8,547 bases of DNA from Thermohalobaculum sp039033215. GTDB taxonomy: Bacteria; Pseudomonadota; Alphaproteobacteria; Rhodobacterales; Rhodobacteraceae. This document shows, piece after piece, positions 1 to 5,815 of the stretch; the stretch's first letter is position 1; every line of letters begins with the position of its first letter. The notes under the pieces are model-generated. The model was given only the letters and a program-made list of their open reading frames with translations, was not told where the DNA came from and searched no databases. The stretch spans positions 1 to 8,547 of the forward strand of contig JBCCDA010000142.1 in the NCBI GenBank assembly GCA_039033215.1, read 5' to 3'. A program made the position numbers and the translations under genes.

Positions 1-2
1 CC

Positions 3-53
3 CTCAGGCGGTGATGAACCAGCCTTCTTCGGGACCGCTGCGGCCTGAGTTTT
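3..53 (+). terminator. Terminator-like stem-loop followed by TTTT
   Basis: CTCAGGC (3-9) pairs perfectly with GCCTGAG (43-49), and TTTT follows at 50-53. The enclosed 33 bases can form smaller helices, for example GGT (10-12) with ACC (18-20) and CAG (20-22) with CTG (38-40). The stem plus T-run fits the end of a transcript coming from the left on the plus strand, or an attenuator. The long loop and short T-run make this uncertain. Confidence 0.35.
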
Positions 54-115
54 GGGATGTCCTCACGAAGCTGGGCTCTCACCCGCTCCGGCATGCGGGA
101 ACGGATCTACGGCCC

Positions 116-139
116 AGTCGTTAAAATTCGACTAAAATT
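116..139. promoter_or_regulatory. AT-rich operator-like patch with repeated TAAAATT
   Basis: TAAAATT occurs at 122-128 and again at 133-139, 11 bp apart, about one helical turn. AGTCG (116-120) and CGACT (129-133) flank the first copy as an inverted repeat. Both TAAAAT hexamers are one mismatch from a -10 box, but neither has a good -35 box upstream. It could be a promoter or a protein-binding site for serC control; I cannot name a regulator. Confidence 0.35.
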
Positions 140-185
140 GCAGGCGCACGTCCCGCACGGTCCGTGCCGACACCACGCAACACGC

Positions 186-237
186 GTGATCGAGACCATC
201 ACAAGCTATGACGGGCGTCTGTCATCCTATTGTGACA
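186..237. promoter_or_regulatory. Two inverted repeats upstream of serC
   Basis: GTGAT (186-190) and ATCAC (198-202) form an inverted repeat with a 7-bp spacer. TGTCA (220-224) and TGACA (233-237) form a second one with an 8-bp spacer. Their centres are about 35 bp apart. Half-sites of this size are typical for dimeric transcription factors. The TGTCA/TGACA repeat lies just upstream of the possible promoter at 247. The regulator is unknown, and short inverted repeats also arise by chance. Confidence 0.35.
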
Positions 238-246
238 CCCTGCCGG

Positions 247-276
247 TTGACGAGTCCACCAAGCTGCGCATACGCA
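247..276 (+). promoter_or_regulatory. Possible serC promoter
   Basis: TTGACG (247-252) resembles a -35 box, and TACGCA (271-276) after an 18-bp spacer is a weak -10 candidate. A start near 283 would give a leader of about 70 bases beginning at the CCGGG/CCCGG hairpin (281-296). The -10 match is poor, so the call is tentative. Confidence 0.3.
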
Positions 277-352
277 GATCCCGGGCGCGTTCCCGGCGAA
301 GGGCGAACGGGGCGGGCTCAGCAATATCGCCCTTGACGATGGAGCGCGTCCG

Positions 353-1528
353 ATGACGTTCCCCCCAAAGCCGCGGGCCGTGCCCGCGCGGCCGTACTTC
401 TCTTCGGGTCCCTGTCCCAAGCGCCCCGGGTGGTCGGCGAACACCGTCGCGACCCACGCCCAGCTTGGGCGCTCGCACCGGGCAGGGCCCTTGAAGGCGC
501 AACTCAAAGAAGCAATCGACAAGACCCGTCAGGTCCTCGGCGTCCCCGATGATTACCTGATCGGGATCGTCCCGGCCTCGGACACCGGCGCCTACGAGAT
601 GGCGATGTGGACCATGCTGGGTGCTGCCCCCGTCGATGTCCTGGTGTGGGAGAGCTTCGGCAAGGGCTGGGCGACCGATGCCACCAAGCAGCTTGGCCTG
701 ACCGACTGCCGGGTGATCGAAGCGGCCTATGGCGCGCTGCCGGATCTTGGCCAGGTGCGGCCAGAGGCGGATGTGCTGTTCACGTGGAACGGCACGACCT
801 CCGGGGTCCGGGTCCCGAACGGCGACTGGATCGCGGCGGACCGCACGGGCCTGACGCTTTGCGATGCGACCTCGGCCGCCTTCGCGCAGGATCTGGACTG
901 GCCCAAGCTCGATGTGACCACGTTTTCCTGGCAGAAGGCGCTGGGGGGAGAGGCGGCGCACGGCATGCTGATCCTCTCACCCCGGGCGGTTGCAAGGCTC
1001 GAGAGCTACACGCCGCCCTGGCCCCTGCCCAAGATCTTCCGCCTGACCAAGGGCGGCAAGCTGATCGACGGCATCTTCCGCGGCGAGACCATCAACACGC
1101 CCTCGATGTGGTGCGTCGCCGACTATCTGGATGCGCTGGATTGGGCGATTGCCGAGGGCGGACTGCCGCGCCTGCGCGCCCTGGCGGATAACAACGCCTA
1201 TCTGGTGCAGGATTGGATCGACACCACCGAGGGGGTCGAGAACCTCGCGGTGGATCCGGCCACGCGGTCGAACACCTCCGTCTGCCTCAAGTTCACGGAC
1301 CCCCGTGTCGCCGATCTGCCGGAGGCTGAGCAACGCGCGTTCGTCAAACGTCTGACGGCCAAACTGGATGATGCCTGGGCTGCGCTGGACATTGGCGGCT
1401 ACCGCGACGCACCGCCGGGCCTGCGGATCTGGTGCGGGGCGACGGTCGTCTCGGACGATGTTGAGGCGATGATCCCCTGGCTCGACTGGGCCTTCGCCGA
1501 CACGCTCCGCGAGCTGGCGCCCGCCTGA
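353..1528 (+). CDS. serC: Phosphoserine aminotransferase (alphaproteobacterial type)
   Basis: This cytoplasmic pyridoxal-phosphate enzyme converts 3-phosphohydroxypyruvate and glutamate to O-phosphoserine and 2-oxoglutarate, the second step of serine synthesis. The same enzyme type can also act in pyridoxine synthesis. The 391-residue protein is of normal length and begins with the segment FSSGPCPKRPGW (residues 16-27). The Schiff-base lysine is expected at K195 in SWQK, and D171 in LCDATSAAF is the likely residue binding the cofactor ring nitrogen. GLRIWCG (356-362) near the end is a conserved C-terminal block. The ATG at 353 has GGAG at 341-344, eight bases upstream. serA follows 94 bp later on the same strand, so the two probably form an operon. 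The sequence fits the separate alphaproteobacterial SerC family better than the E. coli-like one. No missing key residue is seen. Confidence 0.95.
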   Translation: MTFPPKPRAVPARPYFSSGPCPKRPGWSANTVATHAQLGRSHRAGPLKAQLKEAIDKTRQVLGVPDDYLIGIVPASDTGAYEMAMWTMLGAAPVDVLVWESFGKGWATDATKQLGLTDCRVIEAAYGALPDLGQVRPEADVLFTWNGTTSGVRVPNGDWIAADRTGLTLCDATSAAFAQDLDWPKLDVTTFSWQKALGGEAAHGMLILSPRAVARLESYTPPWPLPKIFRLTKGGKLIDGIFRGETINTPSMWCVADYLDALDWAIAEGGLPRLRALADNNAYLVQDWIDTTEGVENLAVDPATRSNTSVCLKFTDPRVADLPEAEQRAFVKRLTAKLDDAWAALDIGGYRDAPPGLRIWCGATVVSDDVEAMIPWLDWAFADTLRELAPA

Positions 1529-1558
1529 CCACGTCTTCTCACGCGATACCATCGAAGC

Positions 1559-1604
1559 GCCGGCCGCGCGCCGAGCTGCCACGCTCGCGACCGCGACGGC
1601 CGGC
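1559..1604 (+). promoter_or_regulatory. Intercistronic GC-rich hairpin before serA
   Basis: GCCGGCCG (1559-1566) pairs perfectly with CGGCCGGC (1597-1604) around a 30-base loop that is itself rich in CG. The stem ends only 6 bases before the serA Shine-Dalgarno AAGGA (1611-1615). In the serC-serA message it could limit serA translation or stabilise one half of the transcript. No T-run follows, so a terminator is unlikely. CGGCCGGC is self-complementary, so the two copies may instead be chance GC-rich sequence. Confidence 0.4.
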
Positions 1605-1622
1605 CCTGACAAGGATACGGAC

Positions 1623-3215
1623 ATGCCCAAGGTACTTATCTCCGACAAGCTCAGCGAAGATGCCGTGCGCATCTTTCAGGACAACAGGATCGACGTCGAC
1701 TTTAAGCCCGATCTCGGCAAGGACCCCGCGAAGCTGGCCGAGATCATCGCCCAGTACGACGGTCTCGCCATCCGCTCGGCCACCAAGGCGACCGCCGATC
1801 TGATCGCCAGGGCCGATAACCTCAAGGTCATCGGCCGGGCCGGGATCGGCGTCGACAACATCGATCTCCAGGCGGCATCGGCCAGGGGGATCGTGGTGAT
1901 GAACACGCCCTTCGGCAACTCGATCACCACGGCCGAGCACGCGATTGCCATGATGTTCGCGGTTGCCCGTCAGATCCCTGCGGCCAATGCCTCGACCCAC
2001 CAGGGTGCCTGGGAGAAATCCAAGTTCATGGGGGTCGAGATCACCGGCAAGACGCTGGGCGTGATCGGCTGCGGCAACATCGGCTCGGTCGTGGCGTCGC
2101 GCGCCATCGGGCTCCGGATGAAGGTGATCGCCTATGATCCGTTCCTCTCGACAGACCGCGCGCGTGAGTTGGGCGTCGAGAAGATCGAGGAGGTCGATGA
2201 CCTGCTCGCCCGCGCCGATTTTGTCACGCTCCACCTGCCGAAGACCGAGAAGACGGCGAACCTGCTGTCGGCCGCGCGGATCGCCAGAATGAAGCCAGGT
2301 GCCCGCCTCATCAATTGCGCGCGCGGCGGGCTGGTCGATGAGGCAGCCGTGGCGGAAGCGCTCAAGTCCGGCCACCTTGCCGGTGCCGCCTTCGACGTTT
2401 TTGCCCAGGAGCCCGCCAAGGAGAACCCGCTCTTCAACCTGCCCAACGTTGTCGTCACCCCGCACCTGGGTGCCGCGACCACCGAGGCGCAGGAGAACGT
2501 GGCCCTGCAGGTGGCCGAACAAATGTCGGCCTACCTCAACGACGGAGCGATCCAGAACGCGATCAACGCGCCGTCCATCACCGCCGAGGAAGCGCCCGTG
2601 CTGCGTCCCTGGATCCGTGTGGCCGAAGTGCTGGGCGGCTTTGCCGGGCAGGTGACCGAGAACGCGATCACCGGGATCGAGATCGAGTATGTCGGGAAAG
2701 TCGGCGACATGAACCTCAAGCCGCTGACCGCGGCCCTGACCGCCTCCATGCTGACCCCGCTGATGGGGGCAGGGGGCGTCAACATGGTGTCGGCGCCCTT
2801 TGTGGCCCGCGAACGCGGCATCCAGATCGCCGAGACGCGTCGCGATGCTCAAGGTGCCTATGGCTCCTACATCCGACTGATCGTCATCACCGAGGAACAG
2901 ACGCGTTCGGTCGCTGGCACGGTCTACTCGGACGGCAAGCCGCGGTTCATCCAGATCAAGGGCATCAACCTCGAGGCCGAGCCGATGCCCTTCATGCTCT
3001 ACACCACCAACAACGATGCGCCTGGCTACATCGGTGCGCTGGGCATGAAGACAGGAGATCTGGGGATCAACATCGCGAACTTCGCACTGGGCCGGGCCGA
3101 GAAGGGGGGCGAGGCAATCACGCTTCTCAGCGTCGACGATCCGATCTCGCCCGAGCTTGTCGCCCAGATTGCTCAACTGCCGCAGGTCATGCAGGCCAAG
3201 GCCCTGGTCTTCTGA
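1623..3215 (+). CDS. serA: D-3-phosphoglycerate dehydrogenase, long form with ACT domain
   Basis: The enzyme oxidises 3-phosphoglycerate to 3-phosphohydroxypyruvate with NAD, the first and controlling step of serine synthesis. At 530 residues it is the long type. The N-terminal substrate domain is split around the nucleotide-binding domain, whose dinucleotide motif is GCGNIG (149-154) with the acidic residue D172 after it. The catalytic set of the D-2-hydroxyacid dehydrogenase family is present: R234 (in NCARGG), E263 (in AQEP) and H281 (in TPHLGA). An intervening allosteric-type domain spans roughly 325-450. A C-terminal ACT domain (about 457-530, with NNDAPGYIGALG) usually carries serine feedback sensing. 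The ATG at 1623 follows AAGGA at 1611-1615 by seven bases. It lies downstream of serC and is followed by a strong hairpin that probably ends the operon. Confidence 0.97.
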   Translation: MPKVLISDKLSEDAVRIFQDNRIDVDFKPDLGKDPAKLAEIIAQYDGLAIRSATKATADLIARADNLKVIGRAGIGVDNIDLQAASARGIVVMNTPFGNSITTAEHAIAMMFAVARQIPAANASTHQGAWEKSKFMGVEITGKTLGVIGCGNIGSVVASRAIGLRMKVIAYDPFLSTDRARELGVEKIEEVDDLLARADFVTLHLPKTEKTANLLSAARIARMKPGARLINCARGGLVDEAAVAEALKSGHLAGAAFDVFAQEPAKENPLFNLPNVVVTPHLGAATTEAQENVALQVAEQMSAYLNDGAIQNAINAPSITAEEAPVLRPWIRVAEVLGGFAGQVTENAITGIEIEYVGKVGDMNLKPLTAALTASMLTPLMGAGGVNMVSAPFVARERGIQIAETRRDAQGAYGSYIRLIVITEEQTRSVAGTVYSDGKPRFIQIKGINLEAEPMPFMLYTTNNDAPGYIGALGMKTGDLGINIANFALGRAEKGGEAITLLSVDDPISPELVAQIAQLPQVMQAKALVF

Positions 3216-3231
3216 CCATCTGGCATCAGGG

Positions 3232-3255
3232 GCCGGGCCCATCTGTCGGCCCGGC
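3232..3255 (+). terminator. Probable serA terminator hairpin
   Basis: GCCGGGCC (3232-3239) pairs perfectly with GGCCCGGC (3248-3255) around an 8-base loop, starting 16 bases after the serA stop codon. The position and strength suggest transcription termination or 3'-end protection. There is no T-run after the stem, so it is not a textbook intrinsic terminator. Confidence 0.55.
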
Positions 3256-3263
3256 AGAGGTCG

Positions 3264-3300
3264 TGGACACCGGCGGCCACCAGCTTATGTGGTGGTGCCG
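3264..3300 (+). promoter_or_regulatory. Hairpin and weak promoter before the CDGSH gene
   Basis: CGGC (3271-3274) and CCACCA (3277-3282) pair with TGGTGG (3290-3295) and GCCG (3297-3300), leaving a small internal loop and a 7-base apical loop. TGGACA (3264-3269) matches a -35 box at five of six positions, and TATGTG (3286-3291) is a poor -10 box after 16 bp. Either this is a second structure after serA, or a promoter for the small iron-sulfur gene whose -10 lies inside the hairpin. Confidence 0.3.
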
Positions 3301-3326
3301 TGTAGCAAGCTGAATGGAGCGAGCAA

Positions 3327-3569
3327 ATGGCCGACGAGCCTGTCGTAGCGCAGAAGGCGCCCTATCCCGTCGAGGTCGAAGCGGGCAAATCCTATTTCTG
3401 GTGTGCGTGCGGCAAGTCCTCGAACCAGCCCTTCTGCGACGGCAGCCATGCCGGCAGCGGATTGGCGCCCGAGAAGTACACCGCCGAAAAGGACGGCAAG
3501 GTCTTCTTCTGCGGCTGCAAGGCAACGGGCAAGATGCCGCTCTGCGACGGAAGCCACTCGAAACTCTAG
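3327..3569 (+). CDS. Small tandem CDGSH iron-sulfur protein
   Basis: The 80-residue protein carries two CDGSH-type [2Fe-2S] binding sites. The first uses C26, C28, C37 and H41 (CACG, then FCDGSH), and the second C62, C64, C73 and H77 (CGC, then LCDGSH). This three-cysteine, one-histidine pattern is the hallmark of the mitoNEET family, and two sites in one short chain is the form common in bacteria. There is no membrane anchor or signal peptide, so it should be cytoplasmic. Family members are redox-active and linked to iron-sulfur or redox homeostasis, but the partner here is unknown. The ATG follows GGAG (3316-3319) by seven bases. It lies downstream of serA beyond a hairpin, so it may be its own unit. 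Its TAG stop overlaps that of the convergent kinase gene. Confidence 0.93.
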   Translation: MADEPVVAQKAPYPVEVEAGKSYFWCACGKSSNQPFCDGSHAGSGLAPEKYTAEKDGKVFFCGCKATGKMPLCDGSHSKL

Positions 3570-4084
3570 CGACCGGGTAGGGCCGCCAGCAGATTTGCGA
3601 CGGCGTCCTCTGGCGAAATCCCGGCCGTGTCGATCGCCAGATGGGGCGTGGACCAGGGGGCGAACGCCCGCGCCTGAACCGTGGCCCAATCCGGCGTGGC
3701 GGGGTCGGCTGCGTGACGCGCGGTGATCCGGCGGCGGTGCTCGGCCTCGTCCGAACAGAATACCCAGACGTCCAGATGTACGCATCCCGCGCCCTGTGAC
3801 ACCGCGCGCCAGCCGTCCCGGGACCAGGCGTCTGCGCTGACCTGATCCGCGACCACCGTCCCCCCCAGCGCCAGATTGTCCGCGGCCACCGCCTGTGATG
3901 CCAGATAGCCTGCGTCCTCGGCGGCGGCGATCTGCAAGGTCGAGCGGGCCAGCGCGCCCTCGATCGAGTCGACCCGAAGGTAGACAGCCCCCAACCGCGC
4001 CGCCAGCAACCGTGCAATCGTGGTCTTGCCGGTGCCGGGCAATCCGGAGAAGGCGATCAGAAGGGGTTTCGCATCGTGTCCCAT
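3566..4084 (-). CDS. P-loop kinase-like ATPase (AAA_33 / zeta-toxin-like fold)
   Basis: The 172-residue protein has a clear Walker A motif, SGLPGTGKTT (13-22), after a hydrophobic beta strand. A following VDSIE (38-42) resembles the substrate-site Asp of small-molecule kinases. RRR (117-119, in EAEHRRRI) is probably the mobile lid, so a phosphotransferase role is likely. Substrate is unknown; relatives phosphorylate small molecules, nucleosides, gluconate or antibiotics. No toxin or antitoxin partner is adjacent, so a zeta-toxin role has no support. I chose the ATG at 4084 (MGHDAKPLLIAFSG): the Walker A strand begins right after it, as usual. The longer frame starting at 4189 would run through the purA promoter and Shine-Dalgarno. 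An AGG lies just upstream of the chosen start. The gene is divergent from purA and convergent with the CDGSH gene, sharing a CTAG at the stops. Confidence 0.85.
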   Translation of the reverse strand: MGHDAKPLLIAFSGLPGTGKTTIARLLAARLGAVYLRVDSIEGALARSTLQIAAAEDAGYLASQAVAADNLALGGTVVADQVSADAWSRDGWRAVSQGAGCVHLDVWVFCSDEAEHRRRITARHAADPATPDWATVQARAFAPWSTPHLAIDTAGISPEDAVANLLAALPGR

Positions 4085-4110
4085 GGCCTGTGAGGATCGG
4101 TCGCAAGCTT

Positions 4111-4131
4111 TGTTCTGGCAAGCACGGAACA
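4111..4131. promoter_or_regulatory. Inverted repeat TGTTC-N11-GAACA in the kinase/purA spacer
   Basis: TGTTC (4111-4115) and GAACA (4127-4131) form an inverted repeat centred near 4121, just upstream of the purA -35 box and 27-47 bp upstream of the kinase start. Position suits an operator acting on one or both divergent genes. It is not the direct GTTC-N7-GTTC arrangement of alphaproteobacterial LexA boxes. No regulator can be named. Confidence 0.3.
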
Positions 4132-4134
4132 CCC

Positions 4135-4164
4135 TTGTGCAGGGCCCGCGCGCCTCCCTATAAG
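4135..4164 (+). promoter_or_regulatory. purA promoter
   Basis: TTGTGC (4135-4140) and TATAAG (4159-4164), 18 bp apart, match -35 and -10 boxes reasonably well. A start near 4171 would leave a leader of under 20 bases that still contains the Shine-Dalgarno AGGGAGGA (4176-4183). Confidence 0.5.
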
Positions 4165-4175
4165 CCGCCGGTACC

Positions 4176-4183
4176 AGGGAGGA
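4176..4183 (+). promoter_or_regulatory. Strong Shine-Dalgarno of purA
   Basis: AGGGAGGA ends four bases before the ATG at 4188. It is the best ribosome binding site in the window and fixes the purA start. It also argues against extending the minus-strand kinase gene to an ATG at 4189. Confidence 0.85.
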
Positions 4184-4187
4184 TTTC

Positions 4188-5480
4188 ATGGCGAACGTGG
4201 TGGTGGTCGGCGCTCAGTGGGGCGACGAGGGCAAGGGCAAGATTGTCGACTGGCTGAGCGAGCGGGCGGACGTCATCGCGCGGTTCCAGGGCGGGCACAA
4301 CGCGGGCCACACGCTGGTGATCGACGGTGCCGTCTACAAGCTGTCGCTGTTACCCTCGGGGATCGTGCGCCCGGGAAAGCTATCGGTACTGGGCAACGGG
4401 ATCGTGCTGGATCCCTGGGCGCTGATCGCGGAGATCGAGAAGGTCGCGGCCCAGGGTGTCGTGGTCACGCCCGAAAACCTGAAGATCGCTGAGAACGCGC
4501 CTCTGATCCTGCCGCCGCACTGGGAGCTGGACCGCTTGCGCGAGGAAGCCGCGGGCACGGCCAAGATCGGCACGACGGGGCGCGGGATCGGGCCTGCCTA
4601 TGAGGACAAGGCGGGCAGGAGGGCGGTGCGGGTCGCGGATCTGGGCGACGAGGCGACGCTGGATGATCGGATCGAGCGGCTGCTGGCGCATCACAACGCC
4701 CTGCGCCGCGGCCTGGGTGTGGACGAGATCGACCGGGCGGACCTGAAGGACAAGCTCATGGAGGTGGCGCCGAAGATCCTGCCCTACGCCGCACCCGTCT
4801 GGAAGCTGCTGGACGAGTGCCGGGGCGAGGGCAAGCGGATCCTCTTCGAAGGGGCCCAGGGTGCGCTGCTCGATGTCGACTTCGGGACCTATCCCTTCGT
4901 GACCTCCTCGAACACCATGGCCGGGATGGCAGCGGCGGGGACTGGCGTGGGGCCGGGTGCCATCGACTTCATCCTCGGTATCGTCAAGGCGTACACCACG
5001 CGTGTGGGCTCGGGCCCGTTCCCGACGGAACTGACCGACGAGATCGGCCAGCACTTGGGCGAGAAGGGCCGGGAGTTCGGTACCGTGACGGGTCGTGAGC
5101 GGCGGTGCGGCTGGTTCGACGCGGCACTCGTGCGCCAGACCTGCCGGGTATCGGGCGTGGACGGGATCGCGCTCACCAAGCTCGACGTTCTCGACGGGAT
5201 GGAGGAGCTCAAGATCTGCACCGGCTATCGGCTGGATGGTCGCGAGATCGACTACCTGCCGACGGCGGCAGCCCAGCAGGCCCGGGTCGAGCCGATCTAC
5301 GAGACGCTGCCGGGCTGGCAGGAGACGACCGCGGGCGCGCGGCGCTGGCTGGACCTGCCCGCCGAGGCGATCAAGTACATCAAACGGGTCGAGGAAGTGA
5401 TTGAATGCCAGGTCGCGTTGCTCTCGACCAGCCCCGAGCGGGAGGACACCATCCTGGTGATGGACCCCTACCGGGGTTGA
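4188..5480 (+). CDS. purA: Adenylosuccinate synthetase
   Basis: PurA joins IMP and aspartate using GTP to give adenylosuccinate, the first committed step to AMP, in the cytoplasm. At 430 residues it has the usual bacterial length (E. coli 432). The N-terminal GTP-binding loop GDEGKGK (12-18) contains the catalytic D13, and H41 in GGHNAGHT is the partner acid-base residue. Further family blocks are TTGRGIGPAYEDK (129-141), EGAQGALLD (221-229), the GSGPFPTE loop (274-281), TGRERRCGWFD (301-311) and the base-recognition KLDVLDG (331-337). The start is fixed by a strong Shine-Dalgarno site. It stands alone with its own promoter, divergent from the kinase gene. A short inverted repeat CCCC-TACC-GGGG overlaps the stop codon; no clear terminator follows before the DUF2842 gene 101 bp downstream. 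Confidence 0.98.
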   Translation: MANVVVVGAQWGDEGKGKIVDWLSERADVIARFQGGHNAGHTLVIDGAVYKLSLLPSGIVRPGKLSVLGNGIVLDPWALIAEIEKVAAQGVVVTPENLKIAENAPLILPPHWELDRLREEAAGTAKIGTTGRGIGPAYEDKAGRRAVRVADLGDEATLDDRIERLLAHHNALRRGLGVDEIDRADLKDKLMEVAPKILPYAAPVWKLLDECRGEGKRILFEGAQGALLDVDFGTYPFVTSSNTMAGMAAAGTGVGPGAIDFILGIVKAYTTRVGSGPFPTELTDEIGQHLGEKGREFGTVTGRERRCGWFDAALVRQTCRVSGVDGIALTKLDVLDGMEELKICTGYRLDGREIDYLPTAAAQQARVEPIYETLPGWQETTAGARRWLDLPAEAIKYIKRVEEVIECQVALLSTSPEREDTILVMDPYRG

Positions 5481-5581
5481 TACCCCAGGTGGCGTCGAGG
5501 CGGGTCATTCTGTCCGATGGCAGGTTGTGGTCCGGACACTAGATCTGTCAGGTACCAGAGCCGCAACGCGAGAACCGGTCC

Positions 5582-5815
5582 ATGCGATACAAGACGCGAA
5601 AGCTCCTTTGCGCCCTCGTGCTGATCGTCGGCGTGCCTGCCTACATCGTGGTCGCCGTGAGCGTCGTTGGGTTGTTCGACCGCCCGCCTATCCTGCTTGA
5701 ACTCGTCATCTACGTCGCCCTGGGCATCCTCTGGGCGTTTCCCCTCAAACGGCTCTTCAAGGGAATCGGTCAAGCTGATCCCGAAGCGTCGCCGCCGGGT
5801 GACGCTCAGCGCTGA
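5582..5815 (+). CDS. DUF2842 family small membrane protein
   Basis: The 77-residue protein has a basic N-terminus (MRYKTRK), then two hydrophobic helices at about 8-31 and 37-55 separated by FDRPP, and a cytoplasmic-type basic/acidic tail (KRLFKGIGQADPEA). This matches the DUF2842 family, typical of alphaproteobacteria and of unknown function. The positive charge at both ends predicts both termini inside. The ribosome binding site is weak, but the ATG at 5582 gives the family's usual MRYKTR start. It is 101 bp downstream of purA and could be read through from it. The last 10 bases, including the TGA, overlap the end of the minus-strand gene. Confidence 0.87.
   Translation: MRYKTRKLLCALVLIVGVPAYIVVAVSVVGLFDRPPILLELVIYVALGILWAFPLKRLFKGIGQADPEASPPGDAQR

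Larger units (their letters stand above)
1..352. other. Gene-free leader and promoter region of serC
   Basis: No open reading frame here looks like a real protein. The stretch holds, in order, a terminator-like stem-loop (3-53), an AT-rich patch (116-139) in otherwise GC-rich DNA, a small hairpin GCACG-GTC-CGTGC (155-167), the palindrome CACGCGTG (181-188), two longer inverted repeats (186-202 and 220-237), a possible promoter (247-276) and a hairpin CCGGG-N6-CCCGG (281-296). In many Rhodobacterales serB lies divergently from serC, so the region may be a shared divergent control region, but no serB start is visible inside the window. An RNA motif named after serC has been reported upstream of serC in alphaproteobacteria; I cannot confirm a match by eye. 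Confidence 0.6.

Noticed and set aside
4..69. Short minus-strand frame ending GPEEGWFITA, stop at 4-6
   Set aside because: Only about 20 codons from a GTG, with no ribosome binding site; an in-frame stop closes it upstream. It is not the start or end of serB.
14..124. 36-codon plus-strand frame starting at ATG 14
   Set aside because: It overlaps the terminator-like stem, has no ribosome binding site, and its protein resembles nothing I know. It has too few serine codons to act as a serine leader peptide.
208..336. 42-codon frame from ATG 208 as a leader peptide of serC
   Set aside because: No Shine-Dalgarno, few serine codons, and it runs through the inverted repeats and candidate promoter.
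227..961. 244-residue minus-strand open frame over the serC start
   Set aside because: Antisense to the conserved N-terminal half of serC, with Arg/Pro/Gly-rich shadow composition and no ribosome binding site.
1539..3242. 567-residue minus-strand open frame
   Set aside because: It lies wholly across serA, whose family motifs are intact. Its Gly/Asp/Arg/His-rich composition is what the opposite strand of a GC-rich gene gives.
3566..4084. Zeta-type toxin of a toxin-antitoxin pair
   Set aside because: The fold class is compatible, but no small antitoxin gene is adjacent on the same strand.
4085..4189. N-terminal extension of the kinase gene to an ATG at 4189
   Set aside because: It would overlap the purA promoter and Shine-Dalgarno, and the added 35 residues resemble no part of the family.
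5465..5486. Terminator at the end of purA
   Set aside because: CCCC-TACC-GGGG is only four base pairs, overlaps the stop codon and has no T-run.
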